Below, in pieces: positions 17,774 to 26,922 of a stretch of 64,000 nt of DNA. Source of the DNA: Saprospiraceae bacterium (GTDB lineage: Bacteria; Bacteroidota; Bacteroidia; Chitinophagales; Saprospiraceae); NCBI GenBank assembly GCA_025055285.1, contig JANWXM010000005.1, positions 1 through 64,000 on the forward strand. The letters run 5' to 3'. Numbering within the stretch: the first letter of the stretch is position 1; each line of letters opens with the position of its first letter. The notes under the pieces are model-generated. The model was not told where the DNA came from. It made no database searches and saw nothing but the letters and a program-made list of their open reading frames with translations. Made by a program: the position numbers and the translations under genes.

Positions 17774-20302
17774 ATGAAGGACAGAGAATCAGCCGAAAGC
17801 TTCGCCGATGCACCGTCTAGGCCGAATATAGTATCGATCAACGAAGCAGACCCTCACGTGCGCTACGACGATGTATTTGAAGAAATGAGCCCCGATGAGG
17901 TCGTTGCTGTGCGGTGGAGAGAGGGTGCTTACGAATTTGCTTGCCGAAATGGCTTTTGCTTGCGCGTTCAAGTTTGGTCCCCGCGTGTTTTACGCCTGCG
18001 TTACAGCCCGGATGGTGTTTTCCAGCCTGGTCCTTTCTATGCCTTATGCAGTGAAGAGCCCTCGCAGAGAGCAACGGCCACGCTAAGTGAAACCGCCAAT
18101 GAATTTGTCCTTGCTACCTCTGCGCTTCAATTGACGCTCACGAAGACGAGTGTTTTGGCACGTTTTTATGATGCTAACGACCATCTACTCAATGAAGATG
18201 CCGCTGCATTTCTCGCCCGTCGAAGCGTACTTAGGGGCTGGCACATGCTAAAAATTTCCAAAAGGCGCCAGCGAAAAGAGGCTTTCTACGGCCTTGGCGA
18301 CAAGGCTTGTGAGCCAAATCTGTGTGGAAAAGTGTTTGAAAACTGGTGTACAGACGCCGAGGCTCTCGAGCGCGGCACAGGTCCGCTCTACCGAGCCATA
18401 CCTGTGTACTACGGCATTCATCAGGGCTTATCATACGGTATTTTTTTGAACAATACGTTTAAAACTCATTTCGACTTCGATAGCCAGGGCGACGGAATAG
18501 TCTCTTTTTGGGCCGAAGGCGGCGAACTTGACTATTTCTTTCTCTACGGTTCGACGCCTACTGAGGTGGTTCAGGCCTATGTGCATCTGACGGGCAAACC
18601 CTCGTTGCCTCCTCTTTGGACGCTCGGCTTTCATCAGGGCTGCATAGGCCATCTCTCTCAAGGTCGTGTATTGGAGACAGCCAATACCTTTCGCCAGCTG
18701 CGCATCCCTTGCGATGCTTTCTGTTTGGATGTCGACTACACGGAGGGTTTTCGATGCTTTACTTGGAATCGAGCGCGTTTCCCTGACCTTAAAGGCCTAA
18801 TGAAAGCGCTGCGCGAACGAAATTTCCACGCCACTGTAGTTATCCTTCCTGGTGTTCGAGAGGATTCTAGCTTCGCAGTCTATCGGGAAGGCGTGAACAA
18901 AAGGTTTTTCTTGCGCGCAAGCGACGGAACCCTTGCTAAAGGCCCTGTATGGCGTGGCTTCTGTGCCTTTCCTGACTTTTCTAACCCTGAGGCGCGCGAA
19001 TGGTGGGGAGATCTACATCGCGAATTGTATACCGACATAGGCATTAGTGGCTTTTGGAACGATATGAATGAGCCGACGGTGTCTCACGTGAGGTCTAGGA
19101 CTTTGCCTGACGATGTTCTTCACAGCTTCGAAAGGCGGTGGGCTACGCATCGGCAGCTGCACAACGTTTATGGCCTGCTCATGACTCGGGCTTGTTGGGA
19201 GGGATTGCGCCGCTTGCGCCCGGAGAAACGACCATTTGTCCTTACCCGGTCTACATTCAGCGGAGGTCAACGCTATGCTGCCGTTTGGGCAGGAGAACAT
19301 TGCTCGTCATGGGAACACTTGGCGCTAGCCAACGTGCAATGTCAGCGCTTAAGCATTTCAGGATTCTCGTTTTGTGGCTCCGATATTGGTGGTTCTTACG
19401 GCATGCCCGATGGCGAACTGTTTGTGCGCTGGCTTCAATTGGCTGTTTTCCACCCTCTCATGCGTCTTCACGGCAGTGAACAGCGACAACACACAACGCA
19501 TGAAGCCCAGCAGGCCGACGTCGCCTCGCCCGCGGCCCAACGAGAGCCCTGGTCTTTCGGCGACCGGTGGACTATGTTGGCTCAGAAAGCGATTGAACTC
19601 CGCTATGCACTCTTACCTTATCTCTATACTGCAATGTGGAAAAATAGTCGGGATGGAACGCCGGTCCTCCAACATGCTGCTTTCGTTGACCCTACTGATC
19701 CCAAACTGCGCGACGTAGAACGCGATTTCCTCTGTGGAGATCATTTGTGGGTCAGTCCAGTCGTACAACCCAAAGTGCAAAGGCAGTTGGTTTACCTGCC
19801 TAAGGGCCAATGGTTTTATTTTTGGAATGGCCATCTTGCCTCGGGTGAGCTATTTGTTAACGTCCTACCAGAGCAGATTCCTTTCTTCGTTAGAGCCGGT
19901 GCAGTTCTGCCTACTTACCCGGTTTTGCAGTATACCGGTGGTGTGGCCGATATAAAAGAACTTACGCTGTATGTTTACTACCATAATACTCCTGAAGCTG
20001 TAGTAAGTCATTTGTACGAAGACGCAGGAGAGGGATACGACTATCAACAAGGAGAATTTTGTTTACGCACATGGACTACAATTTCTCACAAACAATCTTT
20101 TTATCTTCGCCAGCAAATAGAAGGCAGTAAGCCCGTCTATTATAAAAAAATTAAAATTTTTTTGGTTGGATTTCCCTCCTTTTTGCGAAAGTGCCTCGTA
20201 GATGACGCGGAGGCCCCCATAAAAGAAATCCGCCTGCATAATCGCACCCTCTATCAATTCATCCTTTCACCCGACTTTCAACGCATCGAATGGCACGCAT
20301 AA
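17774..20302 (+). CDS. Glycoside hydrolase family 31 (alpha-glucosidase-like)
   Basis: This 842-residue protein has the GH31 layout: N-terminal beta domain, (beta/alpha)8 barrel from about residue 270, and C-terminal beta domains. The nucleophile is Asp430 in GFWNDMNEP. FCGSDIGG (Asp537) is the conserved substrate-binding stretch. The usual acid/base Asp, in the W-x-G-D-N-x-x-x-W-E context, is Glu508 here (VWAGEHCSSWEHL). No signal peptide is seen, so it is probably cytoplasmic and would act on maltose, dextrin or other alpha-glucosides. The last 13 bp overlap the sensor kinase gene, suggesting one transcript. The reaction is inferred from family; the exact linkage is not. Confidence 0.9.
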   Translation: MKDRESAESFADAPSRPNIVSINEADPHVRYDDVFEEMSPDEVVAVRWREGAYEFACRNGFCLRVQVWSPRVLRLRYSPDGVFQPGPFYALCSEEPSQRATATLSETANEFVLATSALQLTLTKTSVLARFYDANDHLLNEDAAAFLARRSVLRGWHMLKISKRRQRKEAFYGLGDKACEPNLCGKVFENWCTDAEALERGTGPLYRAIPVYYGIHQGLSYGIFLNNTFKTHFDFDSQGDGIVSFWAEGGELDYFFLYGSTPTEVVQAYVHLTGKPSLPPLWTLGFHQGCIGHLSQGRVLETANTFRQLRIPCDAFCLDVDYTEGFRCFTWNRARFPDLKGLMKALRERNFHATVVILPGVREDSSFAVYREGVNKRFFLRASDGTLAKGPVWRGFCAFPDFSNPEAREWWGDLHRELYTDIGISGFWNDMNEPTVSHVRSRTLPDDVLHSFERRWATHRQLHNVYGLLMTRACWEGLRRLRPEKRPFVLTRSTFSGGQRYAAVWAGEHCSSWEHLALANVQCQRLSISGFSFCGSDIGGSYGMPDGELFVRWLQLAVFHPLMRLHGSEQRQHTTHEAQQADVASPAAQREPWSFGDRWTMLAQKAIELRYALLPYLYTAMWKNSRDGTPVLQHAAFVDPTDPKLRDVERDFLCGDHLWVSPVVQPKVQRQLVYLPKGQWFYFWNGHLASGELFVNVLPEQIPFFVRAGAVLPTYPVLQYTGGVADIKELTLYVYYHNTPEAVVSHLYEDAGEGYDYQQGEFCLRTWTTISHKQSFYLRQQIEGSKPVYYKKIKIFLVGFPSFLRKCLVDDAEAPIKEIRLHNRTLYQFILSPDFQRIEWHA

Positions 20303-21324
20303 ATTGGCTTCGCGTTGGTTACCACGTCAGCTTCTGGGTTGTTTACCTTATTTTGAACGCATGGCTGGGCTATTTCTACAACCGCATTAGTCTCCAGCAG
20401 GCTTTCATCAATGAAACGGCGGTTATTCCAGTTAAGCTTTTGCTGACCTACTTTATCTTCTACCGCATTATACCGCTTTATTTAGACCGCGACAAGTTGT
20501 GGAAGTCAATGGGCCTAACTCTGGCGGCCTTTGCTGTGGCTACTCTTCTGTACCGAATGACGACAGAGTGGATTCTTTTTCCGCTCACCATGCCAGAGCG
20601 AAATGTGCCGTTCTTTAATTGGAAAGCATTCTATTGGATTGCTTTTGATCTGTTTATCACGGTAGCAGCAGCAACTACCGTCAAGATGATTCGCATGCAC
20701 TACAGAAGTTTGAAATTTGAGCAGGCGCTGATGCAAGAAAAATTGCAGTCGGAACTCAACTTCTTGCGCGCCCAGATAAATCCTCATTTTTTGTTTAATA
20801 CACTGAATAATCTCTATGGCTTAGCTCGTAAGAAGTCAGATCATACAGCTGACGCTATTTTGATGCTCTCGAAGATCATGCGTTTCATGCTTTACGATTG
20901 TCGCGCTCCGCGAATCGCTGTGGCAGATGAAGCTAAAGTCATTCGAGACTATATTGAACTAGAAAAATTGCGATATAATGAGCGTCTCAAAGTGCAATAC
21001 GAGGAACACATTGAGCCTCCAGGCGGCTTTATCGCGCCTCTCTTACTTCTGCCTTTTGTAGAAAACAGCTTCAAACACGGCGCAGGAGGCACGACAGGAA
21101 TAGTAGAGATATCAGTGAGATTAGTTGTTCGAAATCATACGCTCGATTTCGAAGTGCGCAACACTGTAGATAAGGATGCACCATCTCCTCGTTCGGAAGG
21201 TATCGGCCTGAAAAACGTCCGTCGTCAACTCGAGCTCCTTTATCCCGACCGCCATGAACTTTACGTCGGCCGTGAAAATGGAATATTCCGGGCACATTTA
21301 AAAATTCAAATAGAAGAAAAATAG
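20290..21324 (+). CDS. LytS/YehU-type sensor histidine kinase
   Basis: This 344-residue protein has four hydrophobic helices in residues 1-135, then a coiled segment (FEQALMQEKLQSELNFLRAQ). The His_kinase box is QINPHFLFNTLNNLYGLA, with phospho-acceptor His166. An ATP-binding domain follows, with LLPFVENSFKHG (N box) and SEGIGLKNVRRQLELLYP (G box). This family pairs with LytTR response regulators. None is adjacent: the only one in the window is at 33589-34299. The gene overlaps the end of the GH31 gene by 13 bp. The signal sensed is unknown. Confidence 0.92.
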   Translation: MARINWLRVGYHVSFWVVYLILNAWLGYFYNRISLQQAFINETAVIPVKLLLTYFIFYRIIPLYLDRDKLWKSMGLTLAAFAVATLLYRMTTEWILFPLTMPERNVPFFNWKAFYWIAFDLFITVAAATTVKMIRMHYRSLKFEQALMQEKLQSELNFLRAQINPHFLFNTLNNLYGLARKKSDHTADAILMLSKIMRFMLYDCRAPRIAVADEAKVIRDYIELEKLRYNERLKVQYEEHIEPPGGFIAPLLLLPFVENSFKHGAGGTTGIVEISVRLVVRNHTLDFEVRNTVDKDAPSPRSEGIGLKNVRRQLELLYPDRHELYVGRENGIFRAHLKIQIEEK

Positions 21325-21445
21325 TATGATTACAAAATAAATGCGCTACGAGCATTTATGAATTAAGCCATTGTCATAAAACTAATGCTGAATAGGCCGA
21401 CTGTTGGCGCGTTCGAAATTTTTCGCAAATCGCAGTGATTTTCTG

Positions 21446-21453
21446 TACTTTTG
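21446..21453 (+). promoter_or_regulatory. Bacteroidetes -7 promoter element upstream of parA-like gene
   Basis: tacttttg matches TAnnTTTG. It lies 50 bp before the ATG at 21504; no convincing -33 TTTG is seen. Confidence 0.45.
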
Positions 21454-21503
21454 TTGCTGGAAGGAAAAAGGTAGTCCGAGCTTAAGTGCGCAAACCAAAT
21501 AAC

Positions 21504-22304
21504 ATGGGTATTATTGTTTCCTTGCTAAATCATAAGGGCGGCGTTGGCAAAACAACTAGTGCCGTAAATCTTGGAGCTGGTCTAGTCGAACTAGGCAAGA
21601 AAGTCCTGCTCGTGGACATGGACCCACAAGCTAACCTTACCATATCCCTCGGTATTCCTCGACAGCGCTGCACTATTTACGAGGCAATGCGAGGAGAGAG
21701 CGAGTTGGTGCCTGTTACTTATAAACCCAATCTAGACGTTATTACTTCTTCGCTCGACCTTTCGGGAGCTGAGTTAGAGCTGATCAATGAGGCGGGGCGA
21801 GAGTTTATTCTGCGCGAGCTGCTTACACAAGTAGAGGCTTCCTACGACTACGTCATTATTGATTGCCCGCCCTCGTTAGGGCTACTTACGCTTAATGCGC
21901 TGACTAGCAGCCGTTATGTGCTCATCCCTCTCCAAACCGAGTTTTTAGCCGTACAAGGACTAGCCAAAATTAAACAGGTCATTGATAAAGTGCGCTTGCG
22001 GCTCAATACGCAGTTAGAAATGGCAGGTGTCATTGCTACTATGTACGATAGCCGTCGCGTCCTAAATCGCGATGTAGTTGAAACCATTCACAAATATTTC
22101 GGCGACAAAGTATTCAACACGTACATTCGCGATAACATTGCGCTTGCTGAGGCGCCGGCCCACCGCAAAGACATTTTTGAATATAGTCCAAAGTCTACAG
22201 GTGCACAAGATTACCTTGACCTGGCTCGCGAATTTTTGGCTCGCGTAGAGAATGTTTCTGTTGCGCCTAAAGCTCAAGCCGAGCAAACCGCTCAAAGTCT
22301 ATGA
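21504..22304 (+). CDS. ParA/Soj-family partition ATPase
   Basis: I choose the ATG at 21504 (MGIIVSLLNHKGGVGKTTSA), giving 266 residues. A GTG 18 bp upstream is possible but adds an atypical leader. The deviant Walker A is KGGVGKTT with its signature lysine. LLVDMDPQANLT and YVIIDCPPSLGLLTLNAL are switch regions. The C-terminal half has RRVLNRDVVETI and a tail of about 25 residues. ParA ATPases bind DNA non-specifically as ATP dimers and move chromosomes, plasmids or protein cargo. The partner here is not a classical ParB but the downstream ribbon-helix-helix protein, whose start overlaps this stop by 4 bp. Confidence 0.92.
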   Translation: MGIIVSLLNHKGGVGKTTSAVNLGAGLVELGKKVLLVDMDPQANLTISLGIPRQRCTIYEAMRGESELVPVTYKPNLDVITSSLDLSGAELELINEAGREFILRELLTQVEASYDYVIIDCPPSLGLLTLNALTSSRYVLIPLQTEFLAVQGLAKIKQVIDKVRLRLNTQLEMAGVIATMYDSRRVLNRDVVETIHKYFGDKVFNTYIRDNIALAEAPAHRKDIFEYSPKSTGAQDYLDLAREFLARVENVSVAPKAQAEQTAQSL

Positions 22305-22780
22305 CAAAAAAACGTTTTTCGAAAGGGCTTGATGATTTGCTCCAGCAGGGAGGTGAAACGACAACGGCCACTTTGTCGGGGGGAGAGAACTTGTCTTCTG
22401 TTCAGGAGCGCCGCAACAATACGGCGAAGAATTTTGCGCGTAATCTAGAAAGCCTCCTTAATGAAGCCATGAGCCCTGAAGAAGATCCCTCTGAAAGCGA
22501 GGGACATGCGTTAGGAAGTGGCTCACAAATGCCGCTGGCTCAAGTGCGCGCACGGGGAGCGGGTATATATGCACTTATTCGCCCTACAGAAGCTCATCTT
22601 GCAGGTGCAACTGACTCAAACGCTAACCTTAAGCGATTGACCATAACTTTAGAGCGAACTAAATTGGAAAAACTTCGCGCTATAGCCCGGAAGGAAAATA
22701 CTTACTTAAAAGATTTGCTCCAGCGCGCCATTGATGAATACTTAAAAAAATTTGACCTAGAAACGGCTAAAACCAACTAG
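22301..22780 (+). CDS. ParA partner: ribbon-helix-helix protein with ParB-like N-terminal peptide
   Basis: This 159-residue protein opens with MTKKRFSKGLDDLLQ, close to the N-terminal peptide of ParB proteins (pattern KK-R-x-G/S-KGLDxLL) that stimulates the ParA ATPase. The middle (about residues 16-105) is polar, low complexity and probably disordered. The C-terminus (LKRLTITLERTKLEKLRAIARKEN and on) looks like a ribbon-helix-helix DNA-binding domain followed by helix LKDLLQRAIDEYLKKF. No ParB HTH or CTPase domain is present. The ATGA overlap with parA shows tight coupling. I infer that it is the adaptor or centromere-binding partner of this ParA; its DNA or protein cargo is unknown. Confidence 0.7.
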   Translation: MTKKRFSKGLDDLLQQGGETTTATLSGGENLSSVQERRNNTAKNFARNLESLLNEAMSPEEDPSESEGHALGSGSQMPLAQVRARGAGIYALIRPTEAHLAGATDSNANLKRLTITLERTKLEKLRAIARKENTYLKDLLQRAIDEYLKKFDLETAKTN

Positions 22781-22814
22781 ACCCGATTCGTGCATCGCCC
22801 CTTTCTGTCTTCCT

Positions 22815-23738
22815 ATGTCACCGTCGCACGACTTTAGGGTTTTTTACAATCAAAACATTTTCCCAGAGTTAGTCAACTTAGAGCGCCGTCGCCGGCAGTT
22901 GATACGGCTGTCATTTCTTTTCTTGTTCCTTTTAGTTGGTGTTATTTCTATTCAGTTATATATAGCTGAATTCACCATTACTTTACTCTTAGCCATACCT
23001 TTAGGTATCGGACTCGCCCTCCTAATTCACCGAATCCAAGTTTATTACCAAGAGTTTAAACCGCGTATCGTAGAACTCATCCTCGATTTTTTAGACAATG
23101 ACGTCAACTATCGCCAGTTGCGCTATCAAGCAAGAGGTAAAATCCCGAAAGAAAAGTTTTTAGCCAGTAAAATTTTCACTCGAGCCGATGTATATCAGGG
23201 CGAGGACCTCATTACAGGGTGGGTACGTGAAATGCCCTTTGAGATGTGCGAACTTAGAGTATTCGAATTCTCTGATATAAGTGACCGACTATCTCCTGTT
23301 TTTCACGGAATATTTGTATGTGGCGACTTCCTACGAGCAGATATGCTCGGCAGTGTACTCATCTTACCCGATGCACGCCGCAAATACCTTAGCCGTAGCG
23401 AACGCGCCTTTCATCGCATAGGTGGTCGTAGGGTAAAGAAGCAACTCCTCGACGAATTTGAGGCAGTATTCGACACTTATGCCACTCCTCAACTGCGCAT
23501 AACTGAAGTAATATCTGCTGATCTTCAGCGCACTATCTTGCGTTTTTGCGAACGGTTTTCAAAGGATATTTATTTGTCTATCATTGAAGACAATATTTAC
23601 ATCGCCCTATCTGAGCCCAAAGATCTGTTAGAGCCGTCGCTGTTTCGCAATACGGTTAGTTTTGAGGTTGTCCGTGAATTTTACGAAGACATCCGCGTTT
23701 TGCTTGAAATCTTGAGCGAGTTAGATGTGCTCAACTGA
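22815..23738 (+). CDS. DUF3137 family membrane protein
   Basis: This 307-residue protein has two adjacent hydrophobic helices at about residues 28-72 (LSFLFLFLLVGVISIQLYI and ITLLLAIPLGIGLALLI), then a large soluble domain with YQGEDLITGWV, FHGIFVCGDF and RRKYLSRSERAFHRIGG, the DUF3137 pattern. Function of the family is unknown. It lies 34 bp after the ParA/RHH pair on the same strand, so it may share their transcript. Its 3' end overlaps the convergent uvrA stop by 8 bp. Confidence 0.8.
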   Translation: MSPSHDFRVFYNQNIFPELVNLERRRRQLIRLSFLFLFLLVGVISIQLYIAEFTITLLLAIPLGIGLALLIHRIQVYYQEFKPRIVELILDFLDNDVNYRQLRYQARGKIPKEKFLASKIFTRADVYQGEDLITGWVREMPFEMCELRVFEFSDISDRLSPVFHGIFVCGDFLRADMLGSVLILPDARRKYLSRSERAFHRIGGRRVKKQLLDEFEAVFDTYATPQLRITEVISADLQRTILRFCERFSKDIYLSIIEDNIYIALSEPKDLLEPSLFRNTVSFEVVREFYEDIRVLLEILSELDVLN

Positions 23739-26673
23739 CTGCATTGTGGATAAGTTCTTTTAACGTTACTCCACCTCGACGCAATTCTTCGCGCAAGAAC
23801 TTGCTCGTCCAGCCTTTGTTGCTCTGAGCAACCTCTTCGGGCGTTCCGCAGCAAACAATGTGCCCGCCGCGAGCGCCGCCCTCAGGACCAATATCCACAA
23901 TGTAGTCAGCCGTTTTGATGACGTCCAGATTGTGTTCTATAACGACGACGGTGTTTCCCTTATCCACTAATTGGTTCAGCACAGTGAGTAAGTGCCGAAT
24001 ATCCTCGAAGTGTAGACCTGTGGTGGGTTCATCGAGAATATACAGGGTTCGACCCGTATCTCGTTTGCTTAGTTCTTCAGCCAACTTCACGCGCTGAGCC
24101 TCACCGCCACTCAGGGTAGTGGCCGGTTGCCCTAAGGTAATATAGCCTAAGCCTACCTCTTGAAGCGTTTTCAGTTTTCGGTAAATGGAAGGAATGGCCT
24201 TAAAGAATTCTACGCCTTCGTCGATAGTCATGTTGAGCACGTCGCTGATATTCTTACCCTTGTAAAATATTTCTAACGTCTCGCGGTTGTAACGCCTACC
24301 CATGCAGCGTTCGCAAGGGATGGGTACATCGGGTAAGAAGTTCATCTCGATGATACGCATGCCGGCTCCTTCACAAACTTCGCACCGGCCACCCTTTACA
24401 TTGAAAGAAAAGCGTCCTGGTGCGTATCCGCGGATTTTTGCTTCAGGGGTATCTGCAAAGAGTTTGCGAATGTCGCCGAAGACATTAATGTAAGTAACTG
24501 GATTGGAGCGCGGCGTGCGCCCAATAGGGCTTTGGTCTATTTCAATGACTTTGTCGAGGTATTCGAGCCCTTCGATACGATCATAGGGCAGCGGTCGTTT
24601 GAGGCTCCGATGAAAGTGTTGGCGTAAAATAGGGTATAGCGTCTCGTTAATAAGAGAAGATTTTCCCGACCCACTAACACCGGTAATGCAGATAAAAGTG
24701 CCAAGAGGTAAGCGCAGCGTGACGTTTTTGAGGTTATTCCCTCGCGCTCCATAAAGGACAAGCCATTGCCCAGAACCCGAACGACGCTTTTGCGGGATTT
24801 CTATTTGTTTACGGCCGGCTAAGTAATCAGAGGTTAAGCTTCGATTTTGTTGGTAGACAGCTGGAGGCCCTTCGTCCACAATGCGTCCGCCCAGTCGACC
24901 AGCACCTGGCCCGAGGTCAACCAAATAGTCAGACTGAAGCATGATTTCGCGGTCGTGTTCTACGACAATAACAGAGTTGCCTAAGTCGCGCAAATTTTTA
25001 AGCGCATTGATAAGGCGTTGGTTGTCGCGCGGGTGTAGCCCAATGCTGGGCTCATCCAGAATGTACGTAACGCCTGTGAGCTGCGAGCCGATTTGCGTAG
25101 CCAAGCGGATGCGCTGGCTCTCGCCCCCAGAAAGCGTACGTGTTGGACGATTGAGCGTTAGGTAATCCAAACCTACTTGCAACAGAAAATGTAAACGGAA
25201 GCGGATTTCCTTGAGAACATCGCGAGCAATAGCGCGTTGACGATTATCCAATTGATTATCAATTTTCTGAGTCCACGCATATAACTCGCTGAGATCCATT
25301 TCGGCCAATTCAGCAATATTCTTGTCGCCCACTTTGAACCAGAGGCTCTCCTTCCTTAGGCGTGTGCCGCGGCATTCCGGACAGGGCGACACAGCCAAAA
25401 ACTCCTCGGCCCATTGGCGAATCTTTTCGCTCGTGCTCTCGGCAAGCCACCGTTTAAGTGTGTTTACAAGGCCTTCAGCAGCGAGATTGTAACTCCACTC
25501 ATCTCCGCCCCACGTGACGCTGATTTCAAAAGACTCGTCTCCACCAAAAAGAATGATGTTGAGAGCCTCTCGAGGTATTTCGCGTATAGGAGTAGCAAAG
25601 GAAAACTGGTATTTTTTCGCAATAGCACGCAGTTGTTTAAAAATCAGGTTATCACGAACTTCTCCGAGAGGAGCTATACCTCCCTCGTTGATGCTTTTGG
25701 TGTCATCAGGAATAATGCGGGTCAAGTCGGGTTCATGTACTTCGCCTAGCCCTTTACAATGCGGACACATGCCATAAGGCGAATTGAAGGAAAAAGTATT
25801 GGGCGAGGGTTCCTCATAGGAAATACCAGAAACGGGGCACATCAGCCGACGAGAATATGTGCTGACGAGCCCACTGCCCTCTTGTTCCAACGGAGCAACC
25901 ATAATCATCCCGTCGCCCATTTTTAGGGCTGTTCGGACAGACTCGCTTAATCGAGATGCACGCCCTCCACTTATTTCCAACCGGTCAATAACAGCCTCAA
26001 TGTCGTGAATCTTATAGCGGTCAAGATGCATGCCAGGAACAATATCACGGATTTTTCCATCTACGCGCACCTTGGTATAGCCCTGCTTGCGAATTTGTTC
26101 GAATAGCTCGCGGTAGTGACCTTTGCGTGCCCGCACCAGAGGAGCCAGCAGAGCGACCTTCTGCCCGGCATACCGCCCTAAAATATGTTGAATAATCTGC
26201 TCTTCCGTAAAGCGCGTCATTTTTTCGCCCGTCACCCACGAGTAGGCCTCTCCTGCACGTGCGAACAACAAGCGTAAAAAATCATATACTTCAGTTACTG
26301 TGCCCACAGTTGAGCGCGGGTTTCGCCCTGTGGTCTTCTGTTCAATACTGATAACCGGGCTAAGACCCGAAATTTGGTCTACGTCTGGTCGCTCCAAGTC
26401 GCCGATAAATTGACGGGCATAGCTGGACATCGTTTCCATAAAACGGCGTTGACCTTCGGCGTAAAGGGTATCAAAAGCCAATGAACTTTTGCCCGACCCA
26501 CTTACACCTGTTATAACGACCAATCGGTTGCGCGGAATCCGAACAGTGATGTTCTGCAAATTATGCACGCGCGCACCAACGATCTCGATATAAGCATCTG
26601 TTTCAAGGAGCGCTTCTACCCCATTCGAGACGGCCGCTGCTGTCTCTAGCGCCGTTTTTTCGTGTTTCATCAT
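23731..26673 (-). CDS. uvrA: UvrABC excinuclease subunit A
   Basis: At 980 residues this is a full-length damage-recognition ATPase. It has two ABC modules: Walker A GVSGSGKSSLAFDTLYAEG near the N-terminus with its signature LSGGESQRIRLA, and Walker A GVSGSGKSSLINETL with LSGGEAQRVKLA. Walker B segments are YILDEPSIGLHPRD and YILDEPTTGLHFED. The zinc module near the second ATPase has CEVCEGAG and CERCMGRRYN. The insertion zinc finger reads CPVSG then CPHCKG, so one cysteine is lost, a variant I recall as common in this phylum. UvrA2 loads UvrB at lesions. It is monocistronic; Mfd, its usual recruiter, is truncated in this genome. Confidence 0.97.
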   Translation of the reverse strand: MMKHEKTALETAAAVSNGVEALLETDAYIEIVGARVHNLQNITVRIPRNRLVVITGVSGSGKSSLAFDTLYAEGQRRFMETMSSYARQFIGDLERPDVDQISGLSPVISIEQKTTGRNPRSTVGTVTEVYDFLRLLFARAGEAYSWVTGEKMTRFTEEQIIQHILGRYAGQKVALLAPLVRARKGHYRELFEQIRKQGYTKVRVDGKIRDIVPGMHLDRYKIHDIEAVIDRLEISGGRASRLSESVRTALKMGDGMIMVAPLEQEGSGLVSTYSRRLMCPVSGISYEEPSPNTFSFNSPYGMCPHCKGLGEVHEPDLTRIIPDDTKSINEGGIAPLGEVRDNLIFKQLRAIAKKYQFSFATPIREIPREALNIILFGGDESFEISVTWGGDEWSYNLAAEGLVNTLKRWLAESTSEKIRQWAEEFLAVSPCPECRGTRLRKESLWFKVGDKNIAELAEMDLSELYAWTQKIDNQLDNRQRAIARDVLKEIRFRLHFLLQVGLDYLTLNRPTRTLSGGESQRIRLATQIGSQLTGVTYILDEPSIGLHPRDNQRLINALKNLRDLGNSVIVVEHDREIMLQSDYLVDLGPGAGRLGGRIVDEGPPAVYQQNRSLTSDYLAGRKQIEIPQKRRSGSGQWLVLYGARGNNLKNVTLRLPLGTFICITGVSGSGKSSLINETLYPILRQHFHRSLKRPLPYDRIEGLEYLDKVIEIDQSPIGRTPRSNPVTYINVFGDIRKLFADTPEAKIRGYAPGRFSFNVKGGRCEVCEGAGMRIIEMNFLPDVPIPCERCMGRRYNRETLEIFYKGKNISDVLNMTIDEGVEFFKAIPSIYRKLKTLQEVGLGYITLGQPATTLSGGEAQRVKLAEELSKRDTGRTLYILDEPTTGLHFEDIRHLLTVLNQLVDKGNTVVVIEHNLDVIKTADYIVDIGPEGGARGGHIVCCGTPEEVAQSNKGWTSKFLREELRRGGVTLKELIHNAVS

Positions 26674-26882
26674 CGTATAGAGAAACGCTAAATTAGCTCT
26701 TGGGTTTGAAAGGGCGAAAATAAAGCATGCGTCTTAAACCTCTGATTCCAGGAGAAACAACTGAGGGGTAAACAGATACCTTCCTTAAATCAGTAGATGA
26801 ATTTTTGCGTGTAGTCACCTGCGATGAGCAGGGTTTTTTGAGGTTTGCACAGACTTAACAACCCTTCCGCTCAAGCGTCCCG

Positions 26883-26890
26883 TACCTTTG
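26883..26890 (+). promoter_or_regulatory. Bacteroidetes -7 promoter element upstream of pafA-like gene
   Basis: tacctttg matches TAnnTTTG and lies 32 bp before the ATG at 26923. TTTG-like words exist further upstream, but none at the usual 19-21 bp spacing. Confidence 0.45.
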
Positions 26891-26922
26891 CTCGTCGTAC
26901 AAATCAAAATTAAGGCATCTGT

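Noticed and set aside
25800-25870. Missing cysteine in the first zinc finger of UvrA (CPVSG)
   Set aside because: I recall this form in other Bacteroidota UvrA proteins, so it is not treated as novel.
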